In this document: positions 44,560 to 53,409 of the stretch, in pieces | How the letters are laid out: each line of letters begins with the position of its first letter | Numbering within the stretch: the stretch's first letter is position 1 | Assembly: GCA_964611125.1 (NCBI GenBank) | Contig: CAZSZO010000011.1 | Location: forward strand, 1 to 64,000 | Source: JAEUIX01 sp964611125 | GTDB taxonomy: Bacteria > Planctomycetota > Phycisphaerae > Phycisphaerales > UBA1924 | Length of the DNA: 64,000 nucleotides | Direction of reading: 5' to 3' | The notes under the pieces: model-generated | Seen by the model: only the letters and a program-made list of their open reading frames with translations | Databases searched by the model: none | Told to the model about the DNA's origin: nothing | Program-made: the position numbers and the translations under genes

Positions 44560-44937
44560 ATGGCGGGTCTGAACTACCAACACATCGGGCATGACCCCAA
44601 GCTGGGTCCGATCGCCTTGTGGAGCCTCGACCAGACCGGCAAGGTCCACGAAGACCGGCGGGTCTTCGACGGGCCCGACGCCGAGTGGCTGGACTGGTCG
44701 CACGAGAAGTGCTTCCAGGAGGTCAAGTCCCGCATCATGGGGCGCGTCGAGCTCTCCCGCCAGGCTGGGTCAATCCACATCTCCGATCCGCAGGTCTGCC
44801 GGTCTGACGACAAGCTCTGCCGCATCCTCGACGCCCTCGACCGGGCCTATCCCAAGACCCGCTGGTACGTCTTCGGGGCGGGCTTCAAGGGTGAGTCGGC
44901 GGTGCAGATCCTGGCCCGTCAGGCCCGCGCGGCCTGA
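44560..44937 (+). CDS. Small protein of unknown function
   Basis: A 125-residue soluble protein. It starts MAGLNYQHIGHD with GGTGGAG six bases upstream. It is rich in charged residues and Trp (IALWSLDQTGKVHEDRRVFD; DAEWLDWSHEKCFQEVKSRI), with no signal or membrane helix. I do not recognise the family. It converges with the glycosyltransferase gene. Confidence 0.65.
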   Translation: MAGLNYQHIGHDPKLGPIALWSLDQTGKVHEDRRVFDGPDAEWLDWSHEKCFQEVKSRIMGRVELSRQAGSIHISDPQVCRSDDKLCRILDALDRAYPKTRWYVFGAGFKGESAVQILARQARAA

Positions 44938-44996
44938 GTGCCCCCAAGATCCCCCCCACTCACGCATCCCAAAACCAGCCTCCACCCCCTCCACCG

Positions 44997-46103
44997 CTAC
45001 CCGCGGGCGAGCAACTCATCCACCGCGCCGATGACCGCGCTCGTCTGAATCCGGTCGATCCGGCAGCGCTGCGGGTGATCATCGGCCACCTCTTCGGGCG
45101 GCAGCGTCGGGTCGGCCTGCAGGATCATCTCCCGCCCAGGACGCGACAAGCTGTCGGGCAGCGTCGTCCACCGCGGGTCGGTGGGACCGAACAACGTGAT
45201 GCAAGGCCGCCCCAGGGCCGCGGCAAGATGCCGGGGCCCGGTGTCGTTGGTGATCATCAGCCGGCAGTGCCGCACCACGCCCTTGAGCGAGCCGATGGTG
45301 CCCCCCAGTTCGGGCAGGCAGGCGATCCGCGATTCATCGGCCGGGTTGTCGAGCACGATCACATCGCGGATCAGGGCCACCGTCTCGGCCTCCGACGGCG
45401 AGCCGTTGATGGCGATCATGATCCCGTGCCGGTCGATCAGGTGGTGGGCCACGGCCGCGAAACGCTCCACCGGCCACCGCTTGGCGGGGTTGTTCCCGCC
45501 CGGGTTCAGCAGCGCAAAGGGCGTCTGCGGGGTGATCTTCGCCAGCGCCAGGATCCCCAGGGCCAGGGCCTCCTGCGAATCGCTCACGCCCAGCTCAAGC
45601 GCCGGCGCCGCGGCCGCAGGAACCGGGCGCCCCAGGGCCCGCAAGGCCTCGCGGGCCGCCGCCAGGTAGTACTCCACGGCGGGGATCGGCGCCCACCCGT
45701 CGTGCGGCGCCGCCCGGCGCGGGGCCTGGAGCTTGTGGGTAAGCAAGCTGCCCCGTCCGTCGCGGTCATACCCCACGCGCCGCGGGATCCCCGCCAGGCG
45801 GACGGTGATGGCTGACGAAAACGAGTTGGGCAGGAGCAGCGCACAATCGAACTTGAAGGGCATGAGCCGCGCGGCGACCTTCGCCGGGCCCAGCACGCTG
45901 TGCCGATCGGCGATGACGATGTCGTCAAGCAGGTCGTCGCCGGCGAGGAGTTCGTCAATGCCCGGACGCGCCAGGCCGACGATCACCGATTTGGGCAGCG
46001 CCCCGCGCAGCAGCCGCAGGGCCGGCGTGGCCATGACCGTATCGCCCAGCCAAGTCGGCAGGACCACCAGCACGCGTGGGTGATCAGGCGAGGCCCCGCT
46101 CAT
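44997..46103 (-). CDS. Glycosyltransferase family 9 (heptosyltransferase-like)
   Basis: A 368-residue GT-B enzyme of the ADP-heptose:LPS heptosyltransferase type. N-terminal VLVVLPTWLGDTVMATPALR, the middle LLPNSFSSAITVRLAGIPRR, and C-terminal LLNPGGNNPAKRWPVERFAA and ITNDTGPRHLAAALGRPCIT are characteristic. Its start overlaps the preceding HAD phosphatase stop by four bases, so the two are coupled. That pair fits cell-envelope heptose or sugar metabolism, though the donor cannot be told. Confidence 0.9.
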   Translation of the reverse strand: MSGASPDHPRVLVVLPTWLGDTVMATPALRLLRGALPKSVIVGLARPGIDELLAGDDLLDDIVIADRHSVLGPAKVAARLMPFKFDCALLLPNSFSSAITVRLAGIPRRVGYDRDGRGSLLTHKLQAPRRAAPHDGWAPIPAVEYYLAAAREALRALGRPVPAAAAPALELGVSDSQEALALGILALAKITPQTPFALLNPGGNNPAKRWPVERFAAVAHHLIDRHGIMIAINGSPSEAETVALIRDVIVLDNPADESRIACLPELGGTIGSLKGVVRHCRLMITNDTGPRHLAAALGRPCITLFGPTDPRWTTLPDSLSRPGREMILQADPTLPPEEVADDHPQRCRIDRIQTSAVIGAVDELLARG

Positions 46104-46681
46104 GCGAGGCGCCCGGGCGCCGCGCGAAGCTGAGGAACGATGACATCCGACGCCGCCTTGAGGTCGGCGTACCAGATGCCCGGGCCCTTGCCGATGATGA
46201 TGGCGCGGGCGGAGGCGATCCCCGCGGTGACCGCAGCGAGCACATCGCGGGCCGCGTCGCCCACGGCCCAGGAATCAGCCAGGGAGATATTGAGCTCCCG
46301 GGCCGCGGCGAGGTACATCCCGGGCTGCGGCTTGCGCCACAGGTGCTCGCCCTTGAACTGCGGCTCGGGTCCATCGGGATGGAACGGGCAGTAGTAGATC
46401 CCCGCCAGGCGGACGCCCTGGGCCAGCATCAGCTCGCGCAGGCGGTCATTGACGGCTTCGACAGTCCGCAGCGTGGCCTTGCCGCGGGCCACGGCGCCCT
46501 GATTCGAGAGCACCACAAGCGTCAGGCCGACCGACTGGAGCGCCTTGCACCCCTCGACGGCCCCGGGAAGCAGGGTGACGAGGGCGGGATCGAAGAGGTC
46601 GCCCTCGTGATCGGTCCCCGCAGTCGCCGCCCGGGTGGCGATGAGGGTGTCGTCGCGATCGATGAAAACGGCGGGCCGCAT
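46100..46681 (-). CDS. HAD phosphatase of the GmhB/HisB-N type
   Basis: A 193-residue HAD-IIIA phosphatase. Motif I is FIDRDDTLI, motif II VVLSNQGAVARG, motif III WRKPQPGM and motif IV AVGDAARDVLAA. The fold matches D,D-heptose 1,7-bisphosphate phosphatase and histidinol phosphatase. The zinc loop of typical GmhB (Cys-x-His then Cys-x-Cys) is only half present (CPFH; the second pair is not), so metal binding or substrate may differ. Start ATG at 46681; the open frame to 46783 adds no conserved sequence. Coupled to the GT9 gene. Confidence 0.85.
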   Translation of the reverse strand: MRPAVFIDRDDTLIATRAATAGTDHEGDLFDPALVTLLPGAVEGCKALQSVGLTLVVLSNQGAVARGKATLRTVEAVNDRLRELMLAQGVRLAGIYYCPFHPDGPEPQFKGEHLWRKPQPGMYLAAARELNISLADSWAVGDAARDVLAAVTAGIASARAIIIGKGPGIWYADLKAASDVIVPQLRAAPGRLA

Positions 46682-46759
46682 GAGCGGGGAGCATACCACA
46701 ACCCGCCGACCGCAGGCGGCCAGACCGCCGCGAGCGGGCGGCGCGCCGACAATCCCGGC

Positions 46760-47164
46760 ATGGCGAACCTGCGCGTCCACCACATCGCGATCATCTGCTC
46801 CGATTACGCGGCGTCCAAGAGGTTCTACACCGAGGTGCTGGGTCTGCCGGTCATCCGCGAGGTCTTCCGGGCCGAACGCCGCTCCTACAAGCTGGATCTG
46901 GCCCTGGCTGACGGGATCCAGATCGAGCTGTTCTCATTCCCCGATCCGCCCCATAGGCCGAGCTACCCCGAGGCGTGCGGGCTGCGGCACCTGGCCCTGA
47001 GCGCGCCCGACCTCGACGGGGAGATCGCCCGCCTGAGCACGCTCGGCGTCGCGGTTGAACCGGTCCGGGTCGACGAGTTCACGGGGCGCCGATTTACGTT
47101 TTTCGCCGATCCGGACGGGCTGCCCATCGAGCTCTACGAGGCCCCGACGACGCCCGGCCAATGA
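46760..47164 (+). CDS. yaeR: YaeR-like VOC (glyoxalase I-type) metalloprotein
   Basis: A 134-residue vicinal-oxygen-chelate protein. It matches the YaeR subgroup closely: VHHIAIICSDYAASKRFYTE, IQIELFSFPDPPHRPSYPEA, CGLRHLALSAPDLDGEI and RFTFFADPDGLPIELYE. The metal ligands of the VOC fold (His, Glu, His, Glu) are at their usual places. Physiological role unclear; the subgroup is annotated as a glyoxalase-like or nickel-binding protein. Divergent from the HAD gene by 78 bases. Confidence 0.9.
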   Translation: MANLRVHHIAIICSDYAASKRFYTEVLGLPVIREVFRAERRSYKLDLALADGIQIELFSFPDPPHRPSYPEACGLRHLALSAPDLDGEIARLSTLGVAVEPVRVDEFTGRRFTFFADPDGLPIELYEAPTTPGQ

Positions 47165-47200
47165 AGGGCGCCGGCAAGGCTCCGTCAGAGCCGCCCAGCA

Positions 47201-47800
47201 TCACCCCCAGAACCGCTCCGGTCGCCCGCCGCTGTGGCGGGTCGCCAGCGTGATCAGGGCCAGACGCCCCTGGTGGATGAGCCGCCGGGCGAACTCGACC
47301 GGCACATCGAGCAGTTCACTCACTTGGGAGAGTTCGAGCCCGAGGCAGTCGCGCAGCACCACCGCGGCCCGGTGGCGCACGGGCACATGCTGGAGCAACT
47401 CCCGCCACAACCGCCCGCCCGCCGGCCCGGGATGATTGGTGCGGAGTTCGTCCGGCCAAGTGCGCGCGGTCGGGGGAAAGTCGCTCTCGCAGAAGGTCGG
47501 CAGCAGATGGGTAATCGCCCGGTCGACCTCGCGGACGGGAATCGGGCGAAGGGCGCCGATCGCAGCGAGCATCCAGCGCAGACCAAGCGGCCCGGTGGCG
47601 TCGGAGGCCCGAGAGCCCTGCTCCCACATGGCCGATTCCTCAATCAGCCCCAGCAGCCAAGCCGCCTTGCGGACGTCGGGCCCACTGGGCCCGCTCGCTG
47701 GCGACGCGGCCCCAGATCCGCGCGGCCCTCCCAAGCTGAGCGGCACAGAACCGGATAGAGCATTGGAGTCGGGTGAGAAAGGCGAGGGGTTTGACAGCAT
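47201..47800 (-). CDS. Sigma-70 region-4-like protein
   Basis: A 199-residue protein. The C-terminal about 60 residues look like sigma region 4: HVPVRHRAAVVLRDCLGLEL followed by SQVSELLDVPVEFARRLIHQ, a helix-turn-helix with the usual spacing. The N-terminal part (KAAWLLGLIEESAMWEQGSR; MLAAIGALRPIPVREVDRAI) does not show a clear region 2, so it may be an atypical extracytoplasmic-function sigma factor or a regulator that kept only the DNA-binding end. ATG at 47800 follows GGGGAAACTC. A symmetric TGCAAA-ATGA-TTTGCA stands 66 bases upstream. Confidence 0.7.
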   Translation of the reverse strand: MLSNPSPFSPDSNALSGSVPLSLGGPRGSGAASPASGPSGPDVRKAAWLLGLIEESAMWEQGSRASDATGPLGLRWMLAAIGALRPIPVREVDRAITHLLPTFCESDFPPTARTWPDELRTNHPGPAGGRLWRELLQHVPVRHRAAVVLRDCLGLELSQVSELLDVPVEFARRLIHQGRLALITLATRHSGGRPERFWG

Positions 47801-47865
47801 GAGTTTCCCCGGTTGCTCGAAGCCTCTGCGAGAGCGTACCCAATCACAGCCAGATCGCAAGAAGT

Positions 47866-47881
47866 TGCAAAATGATTTGCA
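47866..47881. promoter_or_regulatory. Inverted repeat upstream of the sigma-like gene
   Basis: TGCAAA-ATGA-TTTGCA is a perfect 6-base inverted repeat with 4-base spacer in an AT-rich patch. It is a candidate operator for the gene ending at 47201. Position and symmetry are the only evidence. Confidence 0.35.
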
Positions 47882-48188
47882 CAAATATTTTTGACCAACG
47901 TCTTCAGCCGCGAGAACGATCGGCCACCAAATCGTTCGCTTCGTTCAAATCACGTGATTACAACACAGTTGGCACGCGGCCCGCCCCCGCGCCTCGGCAC
48001 CAACTCGGACGGCCACACCGGCTCGGGCGGCAGTCCAGCAGCGACCCGCGCCAGCCGCGGCATCTTGGCCGCTGGTTGGCGGCGGAGTCAAACCAATGGA
48101 CCTGCTTGGATCGAACACCGGGCCCACGCAGTGGGTCCAGGGGCGCCTGTTGAATGAGGGAGCGGAAGCAATCACGGCAGGACGGATC

Positions 48189-48211
48189 CTCTGACCAGGG
48201 GAGGGTCAGAG
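48189..48211 (-). terminator. Hairpin after the AraC-family gene
   Basis: CTCTGACC and GGTCAGAG form an 8-base-pair stem with a 7-base loop, starting five bases after the stop of the minus-strand AraC gene. No T-run follows on that strand, so it may rely on Rho or only stabilise the RNA. Confidence 0.4.
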
Positions 48212-48215
48212 AAAC

Positions 48216-49052
48216 TTACCCGCGCGTCGCCCGCGGGTCTTGAACGTTCTTGCGTGCGGCGGAGTAGCGGCCGGGCGAGACTTGGACGAGCCGCTTGAAG
48301 TGTCGGGTGAGATGCGACTGGTCTGCAAACCCGGCCAGACCCGCCGTGGTGGTGATCGGCTCGCCTCGCGCGAGCAGTCGCTTGGCCAACTCGACGCGCG
48401 CGTTGACCAGAAAGCGGTGCGGGGGCAGGCCGAAGCACCGGCGGAACTGGCGACAGAGCTCGGCCGGGTCAAGGCCAACTGAGCGGGCCAGATCTTCGAG
48501 GCGCGGGCTGGCGGCGAGGTCGCGCAGCAGCAGGTCGCGCGCGGCCCGCATGCGGGCGGCGTCGAAGCCGCGGGCGACGTCCGGCGGCGCCGGGCGCATG
48601 AACCCCTGCGTCAGGATGCGCAGGAACTCGGCGAGGAGCGCATCGCGCTGGACCGCGTGGGCGCCGGCGCTCACGGCTTCGACATAGCCGGTGAACGCCT
48701 GCACGGCCAACGCATCGTGCACGACGGGCTCGAAGAACGGCTGCAACCCGCTCTCCCCGAACGCCCCCTGGTGCAGGTTCAGCAGCCGGTAGGCGCCCGA
48801 CGGCGAGCGGGGGCCCGGGTCGCGCATGGCGTGCACTTCGCCAGGGTGGATGATGACGAGCCGGCCTGGTGAGACGGTCAGCCAACGGCCGCGATAGTGG
48901 TACTCGACGGCGCCGGTCAGTTCGAGAGAGATCTGGTAGCCGGGATGGCAGTGAGGCGGCACATCAGCGGGCGCTGAGCCGTCGAGGCACCCGAACTCCA
49001 CGAGGTGGAGTCCGTGCCGCCAGACGCGGATTTGATTCACCAGGGCGACCAT
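48216..49052 (-). CDS. AraC-family transcriptional regulator
   Basis: A 278-residue regulator. N-terminal cupin sensing domain (HCHPGYQISLELTGAVEYHY; VSPGRLVIIHPGEVHAM) and C-terminal double helix-turn-helix: LEDLARSVGLDPAELCRQFR and ITTTAGLAGFADQSHLTRHF with FKRLVQVSPGRY. Start ATG at 49052; longer frame to 49139 unsupported. It is divergent from gyrA, 173 bases away. Its target cannot be inferred; no sugar-utilisation genes adjoin it. Confidence 0.9.
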   Translation of the reverse strand: MVALVNQIRVWRHGLHLVEFGCLDGSAPADVPPHCHPGYQISLELTGAVEYHYRGRWLTVSPGRLVIIHPGEVHAMRDPGPRSPSGAYRLLNLHQGAFGESGLQPFFEPVVHDALAVQAFTGYVEAVSAGAHAVQRDALLAEFLRILTQGFMRPAPPDVARGFDAARMRAARDLLLRDLAASPRLEDLARSVGLDPAELCRQFRRCFGLPPHRFLVNARVELAKRLLARGEPITTTAGLAGFADQSHLTRHFKRLVQVSPGRYSAARKNVQDPRATRG

Positions 49053-49170
49053 GAGGGGCTGGAGCGGAGCACGGAAGGATCGAGAAAGTGAACGGGGACG
49101 CGGGGAGCGACCCGGCGGGCGTTGGGCTTGGGACCGCACTCATTCGCGTCGAAGCGCGGGAGAGTTCGAC

Positions 49171-49176
49171 TATACT
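49171..49176 (+). promoter_or_regulatory. Likely -10 box of the gyrA promoter
   Basis: TATACT matches the -10 consensus at five of six positions, 50 bases before the gyrA ATG. The -35 region 17 bases upstream (GTCGAA) is weak, so only the -10 is assigned. Confidence 0.45.
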
Positions 49177-49225
49177 CCTGGGCCAGCCACGGATGGCACC
49201 GTGAAGACCGGCGGAGGCCTGTTCT

Positions 49226-52093
49226 ATGTCTGATTTTCCTGTTATCCGACGCGCCCATGACGCTCCACAAGGTCCAGGTTCGGGTGGAGGGGATGGGGCT
49301 GGGGGAATCCCTCCCGGGACGGGCGCAGCAGGGTCGGCCTCGGCTGGCGAATCACCCGACAAGCCGGGCCTGATTCTGGACATGCAGATCGAGCGGGAGC
49401 TGAAGGACAGCTACCTCACCTACGCCATGAGCACGATCATGGACCGGGCCCTGCCCGATGTCCGCGACGGGCTCAAGCCCTCGCAGCGCCGCATCCTGGT
49501 GGCCATGAACGACCTGCGGCTCTACCCCGGCCGCAAGCACCTCAAGTGCGCCAAGATCTGCGGCGACACCTCTGGCAACTACCACCCCCACGGCGAGTCG
49601 GTCATCTATCCGACGCTGGTCATCATGGGTCAGCGCTGGCGCATGCGCCAGACCCTCATCGACCCCCAGGGCAACTTCGGATCGATCACCCCCGACCCAC
49701 CGGCGGCGATGCGCTACACCGAAGCCCGCCTGACCCCCGCGGCGGTCAACATGCTCGAGGACCTCGACCTCGGCACGGTCGATTTTCAGCCCAACTACGA
49801 CGACCGGCTCGTCGAGCCGTCGGTGCTGCCCGGGAAGTTCCCCAACCTGCTCGTCAACGGCGGGGTGGGCATCGCCGTGGGCATGGCCACCAGCATGGCG
49901 CCCAACAACCCTGTTGAAGTGCTCGACTCGATCATCCGGATGATCGAGAACCCGGCCATCACGCTGCTGGAGCTGATGCAGGACGTGAAGGGCGAGGGCG
50001 GCGCGATCACGCGGCGCGGGATCAAGGGCCCCGACTTCCCCACCGGCGGGGTGATCATGGGGCGGCGCGGGATCATCGAGGCGTACGAGACCGGGCGCGG
50101 GCGCGTGACGGTGCGGGCCAAGATGCACAGCGAGTCGCAGGGCCACGCCAAGGACCGCGAGCAGCTCGTGGTCGATGAGGTGCCGTACAACGTCACCATC
50201 GAGACGCTCACCGAGCAGCTGGTGGAGGCCAAGGCCCAGGACAAGATCAACGACATCCAGGCGGTGCACAACGAGAGCAACGCCAAGAACCCGCTGCGGA
50301 TCGTGGTGGAGCTCAAGAAGGGGGCCGACGCGGGGGTGGTTGAGAAGCAGCTCTACGAGTTCACCTCGTTGCAGACCACCTTCAGCATGATCAACATCGC
50401 GCTGGTCAACCGCCAGCCGCGGACGCTGTCGCTGCGCGAGATGATCCGGCTGTACATCGAGCACCGGGGCGACGTGATCCGGCGGCGGACCAGCCACCTG
50501 CTCAACGAGGCCCGCAAGCGGGCCCACCTGCTGGAGGGCCTGATCTACGCCGTGTGCGACATCGACGAGGTGATCAAGCTCATCCGCTCGTCGCGCACCC
50601 GCACCGAGGCGATCGAGAAGCTCATGGCCCGGCGCTTCCGCATCGCGCCCAGCCACCCCGCGGCGGCCCAGATCCCCGCGCGCCTGATGGACGCGGCCCG
50701 CGCGGCGGAAAAGTCCGGCGGCATCGCCCTGACCCGCGTGCAGGCCGAGAAGATCGGCGAGATGCGCCTGATCCAGCTCGTGGGCCTCGAGATCGACAAG
50801 CTCGTCGGCGAGTACCGGGCCGTCTCGGCCGAGATCGAGGGCTTCGAGAAGATCCTGGCCACGCCCCAGATCGTCCTCGACATGATCAAGGCCGATTGCG
50901 AGGTCATGCGGGCCAGCTACAACGCCCCGCGCCTCACCGAGATCCAGGAGGCCGAGGGCGAGGACCTCAACATCGCCTCGCTCATCGCCGTGCAGGACAT
51001 GGCCGTCACCATCAGCCACCAGGGCTACGCCAAGCGCATCGCCGCCGACACCTACCGCCAGCAGGGGCGCGGCGGCAAGGGCGTGATCGGCGGCACCGCC
51101 AAAGACGATGACTACATCGAGCACGTCTTCGTCGCCAGCACCCACGATGATCTGCTCTGCTTCACCAACACCGGACGGGTGTTCAAGCTCAAGGTCTTCG
51201 AGCTGCCCGAGCTCCCGCGCACCAGCAAGGGCCGGCCGCTGGTCAACCTGCTCGAGTTCAAGACCGGCCAGGGCGGGCCAAACAGCCAGGGCGGCCAGAA
51301 CGCCGAGGCCGGCGGCGCGGCGGAGAAGGCCATCGCCTTCCTGCCCGTCAAGAACTTCGAGGCCGGCAGCCACTTCCTCACCTTCGTCTCCGCCCGGGGC
51401 GTGATCAAGCGCACGCCCCTCAAGGAATACCGCAACGTCCACAAGGGCGGGCTCATCGCCGTGGGCGTCGACGACGGCGACTCCCTGCTCGATGTCGCCC
51501 TCACCAGCGGCGCCGACGACATCCTGCTGGCCACCGCCTCGGGCTCGGCCATCCGGTTCAACGAGCTCGACGCCCGCGTCATGGGGCGCGGGGCCACGGG
51601 CGTCAAGGGGATCGAACTCGCCGACAGCGACAGCGTCATCGGAATGGTCCAGATCCCCATGACCGCCGACGCCGACGGCGACCTCATGACCACCGACCCG
51701 TCGATGTCGCTCCTGACCATCACCGAGAACGGCTACGGCAAGCGCACCCCCGTCGACGAGTATCGCGTGGCCCCAGAGTCGGGCAAGATGCGCTCGCAGT
51801 CCCGCGGCGGCAAGGGGCGGGCCGACATCAAGACCAGCGACCGCAACGGCCGCTCCGTCGCGGCCCTGGGCGTCAGCGATCGCGACGACGTCATGATCGG
51901 CACCAAGGACGGACAGCTCGTCCGCATCTCCGCCGCGTCGATCAGCATCATCGGGCGCGGCACCCAGGGCGTGCGCATCGTCTCGCTCAACAACGGCGAC
52001 AAGGTCACCGCGGCGACAGGGTTGCCGTCGGAAGAGCCGACGTCCGACACCGGCGCGGCGGCGGACCCCACCCCGGCGCCCCAGGGCGAGTAG
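49226..52093 (+). CDS. gyrA: DNA gyrase subunit A
   Basis: A 955-residue type II topoisomerase subunit. ELKDSYLTYAMSTIMDRALP is the canonical N terminus, here after about 50 low-complexity residues; GGAGG nine bases before the ATG at 49226 supports the long start. The active-site tyrosine is Y164 (AAMRYTEARL), 42 positions later than in E. coli. In the helix 4 quinolone region the sequence is HPHGESVIYPTLV, with serine retained (S125) but proline (P129) at the second resistance position. The C-terminal pinwheel has a GyrA box-like QQGRGGKG and later QSRGGKG, so this is gyrase and not topoisomerase IV. A Gly/Gln/Asn-rich loop sits between blades. gyrB is not in the window. Confidence 0.96.
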   Translation: MSDFPVIRRAHDAPQGPGSGGGDGAGGIPPGTGAAGSASAGESPDKPGLILDMQIERELKDSYLTYAMSTIMDRALPDVRDGLKPSQRRILVAMNDLRLYPGRKHLKCAKICGDTSGNYHPHGESVIYPTLVIMGQRWRMRQTLIDPQGNFGSITPDPPAAMRYTEARLTPAAVNMLEDLDLGTVDFQPNYDDRLVEPSVLPGKFPNLLVNGGVGIAVGMATSMAPNNPVEVLDSIIRMIENPAITLLELMQDVKGEGGAITRRGIKGPDFPTGGVIMGRRGIIEAYETGRGRVTVRAKMHSESQGHAKDREQLVVDEVPYNVTIETLTEQLVEAKAQDKINDIQAVHNESNAKNPLRIVVELKKGADAGVVEKQLYEFTSLQTTFSMINIALVNRQPRTLSLREMIRLYIEHRGDVIRRRTSHLLNEARKRAHLLEGLIYAVCDIDEVIKLIRSSRTRTEAIEKLMARRFRIAPSHPAAAQIPARLMDAARAAEKSGGIALTRVQAEKIGEMRLIQLVGLEIDKLVGEYRAVSAEIEGFEKILATPQIVLDMIKADCEVMRASYNAPRLTEIQEAEGEDLNIASLIAVQDMAVTISHQGYAKRIAADTYRQQGRGGKGVIGGTAKDDDYIEHVFVASTHDDLLCFTNTGRVFKLKVFELPELPRTSKGRPLVNLLEFKTGQGGPNSQGGQNAEAGGAAEKAIAFLPVKNFEAGSHFLTFVSARGVIKRTPLKEYRNVHKGGLIAVGVDDGDSLLDVALTSGADDILLATASGSAIRFNELDARVMGRGATGVKGIELADSDSVIGMVQIPMTADADGDLMTTDPSMSLLTITENGYGKRTPVDEYRVAPESGKMRSQSRGGKGRADIKTSDRNGRSVAALGVSDRDDVMIGTKDGQLVRISAASISIIGRGTQGVRIVSLNNGDKVTAATGLPSEEPTSDTGAAADPTPAPQGE

Positions 52094-52176
52094 CGGTTCA
52101 GGATGGCGGCCATCCAGACCGGCTTGTAGAGCGACTGCGGGAGACGGCGACAAGGGCGCGCCGCGCGCGTGCGCGA

Positions 52177-53409
52177 TCACGACGCCTGCGGCGGCGCCGA
52201 GGTTGGCACACGCCCGACCTCGGGCAGGCCCCGCCTGCCGCGCCAGCTGCGGCGGCCCGTCAGGTGCAGCACCAGGCTCCACCACTGGATGGCCGCGAGC
52301 AGCACGATGGCCGCCGGGTGCAGCAGCGGGATCAGCAGGTTCTGTCGGAACCGCGCCGCGAGCACGAAACGCTGGACCAGCGCCAGAGCCACGCCGGCGG
52401 CGGCCAGGCCCGCTTCGACGCCGGTCAGCGCCTGCGGGCCCGCCGGGCTGACTGAGCCCAGCTGGCCCAGCAGCCACGCCAACAGCACCAGCCATGGCAG
52501 CAGGTGCCCTGCGAGGTGCAGCAGCGTGATGAAGACCAGGAGCGGGATCGAGCCCAGACCCTCGTACGCGTTCTTGGTGAAGCCGCGCCACACCTGGGCC
52601 AATCCGCTGTACATCCGCACGCGGCAGAGGTCCGTGCCGTCGAACAGATCAGTCCGGAAGCCAGCCCGCCGCAGCGCCCGCGGGAGCCTGATCCCGTCGT
52701 GCATGCTCGACCGGAACGACGCGTGCCCGCCCGCCGCGAGCCAGGCCTCGCGCCGCACCAGCAGGAACTGCCCGCACCCGGCGCTCGCGGCGGGGTCGCC
52801 GGTGGCCCGCATCCGGCCCATGGGCAGGTAGCTGAACAGGATGAAGTGGATCATCGGCGCCGCGAGCGCCTCGGCGAGCGAGCCGGTGAGCTGGCGCGGA
52901 AACGTCGAGACCAGATCGGCGTTCAGCGCCCCCGCGCTGCGCAGGGCCAGCCGGAGACACCCGGGCTCGAAGCGCACATCGGCATCAGTAAAGAGCAGCC
53001 AGGGGGCCTGCGAGAACCGGCCCATGCGGTCGCAGCCGAACTGCTTGCCGTTCCAGCCATCGGGCAACTCCTGTGCGGGGACGGGGCGGACGCGCACGTC
53101 CTCGGCAGCCAGGCGGGCGAGGATCTCGCCGGTGCCGTCAGTGCTCTGGTCGTTGTAGACCAGCACCTCGACGCGCCGGTGCGTCTGGGCCAGCAGCGAG
53201 CGCACGCAGGCCTCGATGTTCGCCTCTTCGTTGCGGGCGGGAACGCACACGGCCACGAGCGGGCCGGGCCCGGAGCCGTCTGGCTCGGCCCCGGCAAGAT
53301 CCCCAGCGGGCTCGGGCCGCCGGTACAACCGGAGATTCACCAGGGTCATCGCCAAGGCCCCGGCGCAGATCGCAACCGAAACCGTCAGCAGCCAGGCAAG
53401 CGGCGTCAT
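52177..53409 (-). CDS. Membrane glycosyltransferase, family 2
   Basis: A 410-residue GT2 enzyme. One N-terminal helix precedes the GT-A domain (VAVCVPARNEEANIEACVRS; VYNDQSTDGTGEILARL; LLFTDADVRFEPGCLRLALR), with three or four C-terminal membrane helices (LVFITLLHLAGHLLPWLVLL). The pattern resembles HpnB and carotenoid CrtQ-type transferases. ATG at 53409 overlaps the acyltransferase stop by four bases, so the genes are coupled. Confidence 0.88.
   Translation of the reverse strand: MTPLAWLLTVSVAICAGALAMTLVNLRLYRRPEPAGDLAGAEPDGSGPGPLVAVCVPARNEEANIEACVRSLLAQTHRRVEVLVYNDQSTDGTGEILARLAAEDVRVRPVPAQELPDGWNGKQFGCDRMGRFSQAPWLLFTDADVRFEPGCLRLALRSAGALNADLVSTFPRQLTGSLAEALAAPMIHFILFSYLPMGRMRATGDPAASAGCGQFLLVRREAWLAAGGHASFRSSMHDGIRLPRALRRAGFRTDLFDGTDLCRVRMYSGLAQVWRGFTKNAYEGLGSIPLLVFITLLHLAGHLLPWLVLLAWLLGQLGSVSPAGPQALTGVEAGLAAAGVALALVQRFVLAARFRQNLLIPLLHPAAIVLLAAIQWWSLVLHLTGRRSWRGRRGLPEVGRVPTSAPPQAS

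Larger units (their letters stand above)
47801..48215. other. Gap upstream of the sigma-like gene
   Basis: 415 bases with no supported gene. It is AT-rich near 47865-47960, unlike its surroundings. It holds the TGCAAA/TTTGCA inverted repeat and, at its end, the hairpin after the AraC gene. An 88-residue open frame at 47891 lacks a ribosome site and domain features. Confidence 0.45.

Noticed and set aside
44198..44572. 124-residue ORF rich in Val, Trp and Arg
   Set aside because: It only translates the GGTG repeat; the following small gene has its own ribosome site at a different frame.
47891..48157. 88-residue plus-strand ORF
   Set aside because: No ribosome site, no domain, biased composition; the AT-rich upstream patch is better explained as regulatory DNA for the sigma-like gene.
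49352..52591. 1079-residue minus-strand open frame opposite gyrA
   Set aside because: Compositional shadow of gyrA; no recognisable motifs and no ribosome site.
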